A stretch of 64,000 bases of DNA, taken from contig JAYKAV010003266.1 in the NCBI GenBank assembly GCA_035582835.1, positions 2,108,159 through 2,172,158 on the forward strand. Reading direction: 5' to 3'. The translations under genes and the position numbers were made by a program. The notes under the pieces are model-generated. The model had not been told where the DNA came from and searched no databases. It saw only the letters and a list, made by a program, of their open reading frames with translations. This document shows, piece after piece, positions 27,629 through 38,500 of this stretch. Source of the DNA: Phoebastria nigripes (Eukaryota > Chordata > Aves > Procellariiformes > Diomedeidae). Within the stretch, counting starts at the first letter, position 1. Each line of letters opens with the position of its first letter.

Positions 27629-27865
27629 TTGAGAGAGGAAAAAAGAGAAAATATTTGGTGGGAGCTGTTGGAGACCGCCAGGCTGTGTCCACACTCAGGT
27701 TTTACATTGTGTTGTAGACATATTTCACCAGGATATTTTGGTCTTTAATGGAGCTGTATAGCGCTGTCATTCAGTAATAGATTACTGAACATAATAGAAA
27801 TCTTTATATAGATGTTGGAGCACATTTCTTAGCTACAGATGTTTCCTTCCAAGAGACATTTTCCT

Positions 27866-27933
27866 ATCATAGAATCACAGAATGGTTTGGGTTGGAAGGG
27901 ACCTTTAAACATCATCTTGTCCAACCCCTGTCC
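27866..27933 (-). mobile_element. CR1 LINE 3' end remnant
   Basis: It starts with ATCATAGAATCACAGAATGG and continues into GGTTGGAAGGGACCTTTAAA and TTGTCCAACCCC, the reverse complement of the CR1 3' end. Only about 68 bases survive, so this is the extreme 3' tail of a truncated insertion on the minus strand, about 1.6 kb upstream of CD34 exon 1. Confidence 0.9.
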
Positions 27934-29282
27934 TAAGCAAAAAGCAAAAGCTACTGGAATTTTGTCATAGCAATAAATGTGTATACTGGAAATGCTATTT
28001 GGGGATCTCTTTGTACCCTATCTTTTTTTTTTTTCTGTCTTTTAATCCTTTTGCTGACCATAGCCATATGACTGTAGAAGTGTAATGGGGGCATCCACAA
28101 AATGCTGCATTGAGCAAGTGCTTCATTGTCCTTCCTGCCTTAGCTGTTTTCCTGGCCACCTCATTTTTTATTTCCTGCTAGCAATGACTCCTTTAGTGAC
28201 CGCATCATTTAGCTGTAAAAGAAAAGGAAGAACTCAGTCTTAACTGGAGTTTAGTTTCCCAAATGATCATACCTTTTTTTTGTATCCCCAAAGGCCGGAA
28301 TGATTACTAAGACATTTCTGTTGTCTTTAGTGTCCCCAGACATAAAAATCAAGAAATGGAAACATCAAAGTATTTTTAAATAAAAAATTTTTAAAAATAA
28401 TTTTTATTTTTAAATCAATACTTNTGGAGAGACTCGTGTTTCTTTAAGGCCACGTTAGGATGCAGTGACTCAGCCCCGTTTGCTGCCCGCTGCAGAGCAT
28501 CCCTCGTCCTGCCGGCTCCAGAGCTGGTCCCACGCGCACCTGCGGTGCAGCCACTGGAAAACCGGAGAGCCAGGGCCAACCATTTCCACTTGGTAAAGTT
28601 CAGCCTGGTAATAAAACCGAAGTCAGTATTTCTATACTGTTTTTAATGTTTCTATAATGAGTTATTAATGGAAATGAGCTCCAGGAAGTTATTTATTAGT
28701 CTCAAGTCCCTCTTCTGCTCCAGGTTTTATGCAGAAGTTTTTGCCTGTGGGTTTTTCTCTCCCCCAGACCTTCTCTGAACCATTTCATTCGTGCTCTCTG
28801 TTTGACTGAAGTCAATTTAGTGAAGCTAATGGAGTTACTTCTCTTCAGGTCAGTGACAATTTCGCATCCTTGAGTTCCTTGCTTAATTTGCTGAGAAAAT
28901 TTCAGGTTCTAAAGACAGTTTTCAGAGTTCCCCCCTTTCCACGGCACTGGCCACAGCACAGCCCTGGGACCGTGCACGGGGCTCGCTGGCGGTGGCTGGA
29001 CCTGGGGTTTCTCCACTTCTCTGCTCTCATCCGATTGTGTTTACTTTGCTTTGAGGGAAGTTTAGCAGCAGGCTCCGCTGTAATCCTTCCTTCCAGCTGG
29101 AGCACGTTGTATCCCTGCCTTCACTTTAATGGGAAAGCAAGCAGCTCTCAGGAAAGAGTTAAGCCCAGCGAGGCTTTGGGATCCTTTGCTGGGGAGAGGG
29201 TTGCTCTTTTGTTTGTTTTGAAGCGCTGGCAGGAAAGTGGGGAGGAGAAAATTACCTAAGTGATAGTGAGGTTGCCATGAAC

Positions 29283-29290
29283 TATATAAA
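29283..29290 (+). promoter_or_regulatory. TATA-like box upstream of CD34 exon 1
   Basis: TATATAAA lies about 200 bases before the CD34 start codon. A start site some 25-35 bases downstream would give a 5' UTR of roughly 170-180 bases. Mammalian CD34 promoters are described as lacking a TATA box, so this may be specific to the lineage or fortuitous. Confidence 0.35.
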
Positions 29291-29490
29291 ACTGTGAAAT
29301 CAAATCGGAGAAACTCCACCTCGCAGTCTTGAACCATAAGCACAACCCCTGAAGAGAAACCCACCCCACAACTGAGTGATCTCAAAGGCTTGAACTAAAA
29401 CCAAGCTACATGAGCTCAGAGCTGCTGCAGGACTGAAAATCCAAGAGCTGTCACAGCCAGATCCAGTCTTAGTGGGAGCTGCGAGCAGGA

Positions 29491-29569
29491 ATGCTGTTCT
29501 TGGGAAGTTTAAAAATAATGAAGTGGAGGCAGCTTTTCTGGATTGCGTTCTGTGTTGTGGAGCTGTCTG
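29491..29569 (+). CDS. CD34: CD34 exon 1 (signal peptide)
   Basis: It encodes 26 residues plus one base, ending at the donor GTGAGT (29570-29575). The first Met has a purine at -3. A second in-frame Met at codon 10 (29518) would give a shorter and more typical signal peptide beginning [11 protein letters not shown], so the true start is uncertain between the two. The hydrophobic core LFWIAFCVV precedes a probable cleavage site near residue 26-28. Confidence 0.8.
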
Positions 29570-32500
29570 GTGAGTATTGACTGCAGCAAATACCAGGGTT
29601 ACAAGCACTGAGCAGCGTGAGACTAGTGCATGGGGCAACTTCTTTCTAACTTCTGAAACAGCAGCCTGGGGGGATGCATTTTAAGGAGTGTTTAGTGGGG
29701 ATTGCAATTTCACATAAAGAACACTGCAGTGACATTTTACAGAACAGCACTGCGTCAGGCATCCTGGCCAACACATTCACAGCGATGCGCTGCAAACAGA
29801 AAGTGCTGCTGGTTTGAAAAGGAGAGCAATCAGGATGTAAGAGCTCCCTATAATATTACAGATAACGCAAGGGGATGCAAATGCAGCATGCAAAGTTGTG
29901 AAGTGCAGCCACAGTTGAAGTCATTTCTCAGTCTGCATTGGTTTAAATTAGCCTTACTTTGTTTTGTGGTAGGAACTAAACATTTTCTGAAAATCAAATG
30001 AATCGCCATAAATATTAAAATCTCCTATTCCAGCTCTTCAAATATTCATCATCTGAAAAAGGGAATAATAATACAGAGATTTTCTCTAGGCAGTACTTTT
30101 TAAAGGGTTATGTTTTAGGGAAATATTACCATTTCTGTCCCAAACCCAACAGCCATAAAGTAATAAAAAGGGACTAAAAGAAGTGAAGCAGCACTCTCTG
30201 TGCTGCATAGTGTGCTGGGACAGGAGCCAGGAACCTGCGGGTGTCTCCTCAAATGTAATTTTTCCTTACTCACATGAATGTGAGCGACTACTGAGATCTA
30301 TTGAAAGAATTTGCTGTACTTTGTTCTTCTGTTTCACGGTGCTCCTTTCATGTTCCCTTTGCTGCCAAGGTATATTGCTCACCTGAGCCGTTGTGCCTGA
30401 CCTTCCAGTCTATGTTAATTTTACAGGAAGGAAAAAAAACGATTTTATTTGAGAGAAATAAAATTCAGGACTGTCTGTTTGGGCTGAAGCGAGCAGCGAG
30501 TGAGGGTGTAAGACAGAAGTGTTTACCTGAAACGCGAAACCCAAGTTCCTTGTACTACAAAGCAAAAGTGATACAAAAGTGATAAAAAGCTTTGCCTTTG
30601 TAAAGACAAAGCTACCGGGCAACAAGGGGTTTAATGCTGCAAAATGTCATTCCTTTTGCTGGCACAGCCAATGCTCCACATTTCTGCAGGATATTACGGT
30701 GCTTTATTAGCACTTGCTGGAAAGTAGAGGAGGTTTCTTTCTGTTCAATGTAACTGCCGTGCAGAGCAGAATAAAACTGGGGAGCCCATCGTTGGGGCTC
30801 TGCGTGCTCTTCATCTCTTTGGGGAGTCCAATGAATTAAGTGAAGGTTTCAGTTGTGCATCTCCAAATGGAAATCCCAATTCTGGGGCGTTTGTGCTCAG
30901 GTTGGCTCCTGGCAGCGCTGATGCAGGTGGGATGAGCAGCCTCCCCAGGACAGCTTCAGCTAAAGCCACACGTTTTACAGGGCGAAAAAAACCCGTGCCA
31001 CGCTGGGCCAGGCGCAGGTCTTCTACAAATGCCACGTGTGGCTGCGGCGTGGGGAGGATGGAGGCTGGGTACCGACTAGCTGCTATCTGCGGTCTGACTC
31101 CAGACCAACGAGCAGCCTCGTCCAGCCTCGCAGGGAGTGAATTGCATATGAAATACGCAGTTCTAAGGTTTGCCTGATCCTTTGGGGAACCGCTGAGTTG
31201 CAATGAGTGTGGGAGAAGTTTATGCTTGTCCCTGATCCGCAGAGCGGGCTGATGCTCCGGGGCCGCTCGAGAACCCTCCGCCCGCGCAGCGGCGTGATGC
31301 TGCGAGTGGTTCGCGGTGGCAAAGTTGGGTATTGATAAACCACGTGCAGAGCTGTCCTGTGCTTGCCTCAAAACTTACATGGAAAAGAGTGTATATAGTC
31401 TATTTGTACCGAAGACAAACATGTTCTTTTTTTAAAATTTTTTATCTTTCTGTTTTAGATCTTTTTTTATTCATCTCTGCCAAACTTGATTTTTAAAAAG
31501 ATCGCTTTTCTTTTCATTTTAAAGCATTCTTTCTTTCCTTCATTCCTTTCGCAAGATCTAGAAAAGCTCTAAAAATCAGGGGAAAGAAAAAGGAGCTTTA
31601 AAACTCACAGCCACTTGAGTTTAACGTCCTTTAGAGGGCTGCGCATCGGAACTGCGCCAGCCAGGAGGCAACCTCGGTGCCAGGGAAGGCGCCGGGCTCC
31701 CNCGCAGCACCCTGCTGCCCGAGAGGCCCCGAGCCCAAGGAAACCCTTGCTCCAGCAGCTGGGGTTTGGCGGGGCGGCTCGGGGGGCTCCCCGCAGCCTC
31801 CTGCCCTGCGCACCCTGCGTGACTGCGGCCCCACACCCATATCCTGTCTGGGAGGAGGAAAAGGGGGAGGGAAGGGATTTTTATCAGATATTTCCAGAGG
31901 GAAGAGGGCTCCACCCGCTTGAATTCCTGCCACATGGCTGAGAGCAGTAAAACTGGAAAGGCGTGAGTAATGCAGGCTGGAGCCCTCGCAGGAGCTGCTG
32001 CGGGAAGCCTGGGCTGGCTGCAGCTTCAGAGCTCCCTGCTCCCCTGGTTTCCTCACCCTCCTCTTCTGCAGCCGCTGGTACCAGCGGTACCGCGGTGCCG
32101 GCTCACCTGCGGCGCTTTGCCGGAGCTCAGCCGCAGCCCTTCTGGTGCGCTGGCTGAGCTTGGAAAAACACTTTGTTAAACACACAGAAGAGCTCAAGAA
32201 ACTATCCTGGCACAGGCTTTCTGTGTCAGAGCTCTGAAGTAGGCACCCAGTTAGCAAAAGGTTTACCGAAAGGTTTACCAAGAGGTGCGTGGATCAGCCG
32301 GTATCAGCGTAGGAGGTGCAATTACTGCCCCGGAATGCCCTGTGGTGGGTTGCACCATCTGCTTTGCGGGGATGGAGGTGCAGGGGAGAAACCCCCATGT
32401 TTAATTTGCTGCGGGTGCAGAGTAGGGCACAAATTATGGAAAGTTTTCTCCTGTTTCCTGAGCCTTTGCCACTGCAGAGTTTTGCCTTCTATGGTCCTGG

Positions 32501-35500
32501 TTTAGTGCTCAGGGACGAGTGTTGGACCAAGTCAGCTACTTTAACTTTTATATTGTTGGGTTTTTAAATTTGATTTGAGCTGAGATACTTCCTAAGCCCC
32601 ATTATTAAAATATCTTTAAAAATAAGAGGCATTTACTTTTTAAAAGCTAGATAGGTAAATACAATAGGTACTGTGAAGTACAGTTTTCTTTCACCTATCT
32701 GCATGCTTTTGCTCCTGCATGTGCTAGCACTACCAGGTGAAGATTTCTCTGAGGTTAATAAATGGCTTGGCTTAAACTCTCAAACCCTTAATACTAACAA
32801 ATTGACAAAGTTTAGCAAAGCTAGTAAAAATGTATGGTGCAATAAATGACCCACTTTAGGTGAGCACCATGTGGATTATCCAGTTCACATCTGGATCATT
32901 ATTTATCTCATAAGTCCTAAGGTTTCAAAAAACTTAGCCATGTTTTCTATAAAAGTGCCTGCGTACACTACAACAGAGGGAAGAAAAAGAAATACTATGT
33001 GACAAGTCTTCTCACAAATTACACTGAGCAATAATCCAGGCTTCAATTTATGAGATTCAGTGGTGAAAAGACTTTGATTAGAAATACCTCTGGTGTTTTA
33101 CAAACATCTGGAATAATTCAAAGGTGCTTGGGTGGCTGTGGCACTTGGGGAGGTCAAGTCCAGGCGCTACGTTGTTCTAGTGATGTAAAGTTTCCTGCTA
33201 ACATCCATGCAAACACAAAGCTGCATGCAAAGCGTGGATTTAACTTTGTGCTGCTCATTATTCTGGGCATGCAGTCATGCCTCCTGCTTTTGATTTGTTA
33301 AAATTCATCAGAAAAACNTGGTGATTTAACCAGTTGGAACTGAATTGTCTTGGAGAGAAGAAACTTCTCCCTTAAATAAAAGCGGTGCCAGAACCTAAAT
33401 CCCAGCTCCAGACACCTGCGCCGAGCCCTCGGCAGGGCCCCCGCCTCCCCCCCGGTGCTCCCGCACCCAGAGCAGCTGCAGCCCGGCCGGGACGGGATGG
33501 CACGGGACGGGACAGGACGGGATGGGATGGGATGGGATGGGATGGGATGGGACGGGATGGGACGGGATGGGATGGGATGCGCCGCGCCGCGGGGCTGGGC
33601 TGGGGCACGCTTCCCCCTCAGCACCCTCCGGTACAACCACCCACCAGCTGCAGGAACAGCCGAGCAGCTCTGCCTGCTCTCACCCATTGCCAAAGTGAGC
33701 TGCGGTGATCTCTGTCTTTGCTTTTCATAAACCGTCCAGATTCTCTGGACCTGATCCAGCAAAGTACGAACACCCCAACTCAGAAAAATTCCTGCCGGGA
33801 GAATACTGCAGTGCACGATACTGCAGTGCACAATACATAAATGCATGTTTAACTGGCAGCGGATGCATTCAGCCCAGCCGCTGCCCCGATGCTGGTGCTG
33901 GGCGGCTGATCAGGACCTATCAGTGCTGCTCCATCTCGAAGGGTTGTTTGGAAGGATGAAGTAACTCCTCTTGGAGCTCGGGCTCCCCTGGGCAGAAAGA
34001 CAAATGAAACAACGTATTTTGTATGATTTTCTCTTTAGTGTCTGGATAAGAATCTTAAACAGCAACAGCCCTGGAGTAGAGACTGAAGCTGTTTGTAAAA
34101 AGTGGAAATAGATCTTAAGAATAGAAAAGGTTAAGAAATGGGAAGAAATGCATTTTCACTGACTCATATAGTTCATTTCAGAAGGAAAAGCTGGAAGTGT
34201 CATCTTTGTAACATAGCAGGAAGCAATATATAAACTTTAAGTTAGAACAGCAAACCATTCTCCAAACATTCGGTTTTACCTCCAAAGTTGTTTTTGCTCA
34301 TGAGTCAGAGCTGATCCCAAGCCAATGGGAATGTTTCTATTTACTTTGAGATTGTGCCTGCAACTGCAAATCCAACTTATTTTTCCTGAGGCGCACAAGT
34401 GATCTCTTCCAAGGTCTGAGTCTTTCCTCCAAGGATTATAAACCCAAACTACTATGAAATCCAGCTTTGTGCAGAGCTTTGTGCATCCCTCGGTAAGCCC
34501 GAGGATCAGGCAGGATGAGGGCAGAAACGAGCCCGTCCTCCTCCAGCGCTGCCCCAAGAGCCCGGGAGCCTCTGCAAAGCCTGCAACGAATTTTGGTACT
34601 NGCCCAGCCGAAAAGTTTAGTCTCTGAGCTTCTCCCCTATGAGCTCTAAGGCAGCCTGCCATTTTGGGCCAAGAAGAAAGCGAATTTGTGAAAGCAGCTA
34701 ACGCCTCCCTGCCCTGCCCGCAGGGACCCTCGGGGGCAGGCAGGGGCTCGGGGCTGGGGCGGGGGGACGGCAGCCCCTAACACCTTCCTCTGCCCCCAGG
34801 CAAAGCTTCTGGGAGCCCAGCAGACACCCCCACACCCACAGCCCCAGCCACGGAAACGAAAGGCACCAGCAGCGCGGCAGCCACCGGAGCCCCCGGAGCC
34901 CCCAGCAGCACCGAGCCGACGCCAGAGACGTCCGGTAATCGCTCCCCTNGCTCCCCCCGTGATTCCTGGTAGCATTTGCATTAATAATTGGATTTATTAA
35001 GTGCACAGGCTTGCCCTAAGAAACTGCACAGTCAGTGCATGGGTTGTGCTCTCAAAAAAGAGCCTGATGGTATGGTCAAAAGCTTTAATCCTGTCCAAAA
35101 ATTCCCACCTGGGGCAACCTAACACTGCTGTCTTCAGGACAGGTGGCTTAGACCCATCCTTTTCAAAACAGCCAAGAGATAATGGGACAAAACGCTCCTT
35201 AATCTTTTATCTCAACATACCTATTCTTTGCTCAGCAAATGGCACCCGTAAGAGGTCTGCCAGCCTTTACGGTAAGCTCTGAAGGGCCGTGAAGCAGGGT
35301 CCCTTGCACAGGTGTAACGGTGCCTTTCTCTTATGCTGTTTGAAATCAGTACATCTTTTTGAAGACTCTGGGTCAAGGGGGAGGTGAGGGCGATGCAGGG
35401 GAGGTCGGGCAATGGCATCCTTGCTGTGGCGCAGCGTATGCCCAGGAAATTAGCCCATTGTAAACAGATTACGAAGCGCATGTAACAATTAGGTAACTGA

Positions 35501-38500
35501 AGCAAGTCTAATGCGCGTTTCTTAGACAGCCAATAACACATTCTGGTACCGCTGGCTATGACAAATCAATATTGTACTTCAGTCATCGCAATGCCACACA
35601 TTGATTTTAGAGGACTTAAGCTTTCTCATGTACCCTTTTCACTGCATTTCTTCAAAACCGAAGCTGCGGCCGGGTCCCTGGCCACCAGCCCCACCTCCCN
35701 GGGGCTCAGCAGCAAGCAGACGAGCCCGCAGCCCAGCCGAGCCCCCACGCAGCCGCTGGGCACCCCCTCGGAGCCAGACCAAGACCACACGAGCCGAGGG
35801 GTCCCCACAACCGAGAGCCCAGCGACTCGACCCAGCACGACGGCAGAAACCCCAGGGTCCACGCCAGCTCTGACGAGCTCTCCTGCCACCTCGGGGCATC
35901 CTCGCGTCTCGGCTGCCACCACGCCACTGCACACAGGCAGGGACAGCCCGAAGGTGAGGATGCGGCTGGGTGTGTGGGCTGTGGGACCGCGAGGAGGCTG
36001 GACTTGTCTCACAACCCCCCGACCGTTCACCACTGTGTTTTTTCCCTTCCAGCCCATCACGTGCCACAATGTCAAAGAAGTGAGTGACACTGGAGCCATC
36101 TGCTTGCAGCTCAACGAGTCCAACACTTGCGTGAGTTGCAGCCCTGGGTGGCCACACGTCTCCAAGGGGGGGGACATGCAGGAGGAGGGGGGCTGCAAGC
36201 AAACAGCCGAGGGCAGGTTCCTGCAGCGCTCTCAGGCTTGCAGCGATGGGGTCACCCACCATACCTGGGGGCTCGGTTTGGGGTGGGAGCTCACACCGTT
36301 ATCCCTGGAACACAGCATTTGAGCTGTGCCAAACTGGCAGAGGTGGGGATGATCACAGCAGTCCCAGGAGGATCCCAAAGGGACGATCACAGCGGTCCCA
36401 GGGGAGATGCCACCTCCTGGTTGCATAAAACCTCCTTTTTCATGATTAAGCTCTGGGGTCAGTTTAGCTTCTAAAGTATCTCCCACCATGTTAACGGGAA
36501 ATTGCCTTTGTTCTTCTTCCTCTTCCCTGTTGGGAAGGCGATCGCCTTTTTTTGTCTTGCCAACTGCCCTAGGAAAGAAAACAGGGCATCTGAAGAAGAA
36601 CGGGTAGCAGATCAGTGTCCCCATCTGCACCAACTCCTAAGGGAATCCCAGGCTCTCTGTAACTGCCCTTGGCCTTGTGCACCAAAAAAGAAGCATTTAT
36701 AAAAACAGAAGAGGGTCTGGCTGAGACACTGTTGTGGGTGGGAGGAAAGAAACCTTTCACGCAGGAGGTCCAACCTGCAACAGAGGGCAGATGGTGCTGG
36801 ATCTTGTGGGACAGCAGGTTTGGCAATGCCCTGGGTATAAAATGACAATGATTAATTTTACTTCTGCTGGTCAGCCATACCGCCACCACTTAGGATGAGT
36901 GAATTCTTACTTGGCTTTTCTCGGCAATTGGCGATTAAATGGCATTTAGACTTGCTCCTGTTTACAGGGACTGCCCTTTAGCAGGAATTCACATGGAAAC
37001 TCCTCCGGGAGGGAGGGATTCCGATCACAGATGCCATCTAGTGGGCAATGGCACCTCCTGGGCACAGGGTTTATACGCATTATGCGTGCATTACATACCT
37101 GCACATACATAACCGGATGCATATATAACATACAGAATATCCTACAGAGTTGTATCTAATTGCATGCATTCTTAACCCTCCCTCCATGTGAAACGAGTCA
37201 AACTGCCCCACTTCCAACCGTGTTTTTCTGGGAGCTCTCACCCCACAGCAGACCTCTGCCATGCCTCCACCTCACCTAATCATCGAGTGGGAAAAACCAG
37301 CTCAGGCTCAGCAGCCGCTGAACCTGGGAAGCAGATAAGAGCGTCTGCGAGGAGAGCAGATAGGAGGGACCGTGCTGTGTCTNGCTTTCCTGCTGGCCTT
37401 TCCCAAAGCAAATGAGCAATAAGCTGGCACCCAGCGCTGCTAATTGCAAAGGGAAATTCTGACACTCCGATGAGTTCTTTCCACAGCAGAGAAAGGAAAA
37501 TACACACTTGGGTCTCTTGTTCCATCTTGGCCTTTCTCACCCCAAGCCAAGTTCTATAGAAACAGCTGAAAATGATTTGTTTGTTATTCTCCCATGGATA
37601 AGTTTCTGCATTTTTGTATGCTAAGAGGATGTGGCGATCCGAGCACAATACTGAGGCAATTCTGAGGCAAAGAGAGGACGGCACTGAGCTGCCCGGCTCT
37701 GCACAACGCTGCAAGACAAGAGGGTTTTCTCCTCTTTCGCAGCCCCACGTTGGTGGGTACCTCCCGGGGAGCGAGCGGAGGATAGGGGCAGGACGGGGCA
37801 TTCAGCTGGAGCCAGTCTCTGTCTCAAGGGTGTGGGCATGGCCACAGCTCAGATGATCCCCCCAGCTGGGAGGATGTTAGGGAAGCTGATAACGTCTTTT
37901 AGCAACTGTGGGCTCTGTCTCCAAGCCTGACTGTGGCTGAAAATAGACCTGAGGAGAAAGCCTATCCTGTCTGATACAGAAATTGGCCTGCAGAAGGGAA
38001 AGGCTGCAGCTCCTCACTCCTCTTCCTCTTCCACCCAAGAGTCAGTTCAGCTCTAAAATGTGAGAAATTTGTATTTTTTTGCCTAGCCTTTGATCAGCAA
38101 CCTAGCAAAAACATTGAAGACATTTCCTAAACAGGAAGGCTCAATGCTTCTTTGTTATTTCCCTCCTTTCCCAGCCCCTGCCTGGGACTCTGAAACAATA
38201 GGGCTCTTCAGGCGGCTGTTTCAGTCCAAAAATTGGAGGTACTTGCCATGCAATTCAGATCCTAAATTTAGCTTTGTTTAAATGCCATTTGCAAGAGTTG
38301 CTAATAATATCTTCATTTAATTTATTCTCATTAAGTTAAGAAACAAGAAATAAGCATCTCCATTTTCTAGGTGTCGGTGCTGGGGCTCAAAGCAGCGGTG
38401 AAGTGGGAGGTGAAGGTCTGACACCCAGCCCAGCACTCTTTGTCACTTGTTGTTGCTTCTGTTCAGCTTCGCACAGCACAGATAAGCCACCAAAACACAA

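Larger units (their letters stand above)
22583..29282. other. Intergenic region upstream of CD34
   Basis: No gene recognised. Contents that can be named are a degenerate tRNA-like segment at 23958-24045 on the minus strand, a short inverted repeat at 26316-26347, a (GT)n run at 27612-27628 and a CR1 remnant at 27866-27933. GC-rich patches at 26450-26560 and 27040-27180 have no other gene-like feature. The last few kilobases would be expected to hold CD34 regulatory sequence. Confidence 0.5.

Noticed and set aside
33372..33708. Asp/Gly/Trp or Pro/Ser-His repeat proteins
   Set aside because: Artefacts of translating the (GGGAT)n minisatellite. The same repeat is open in many frames.
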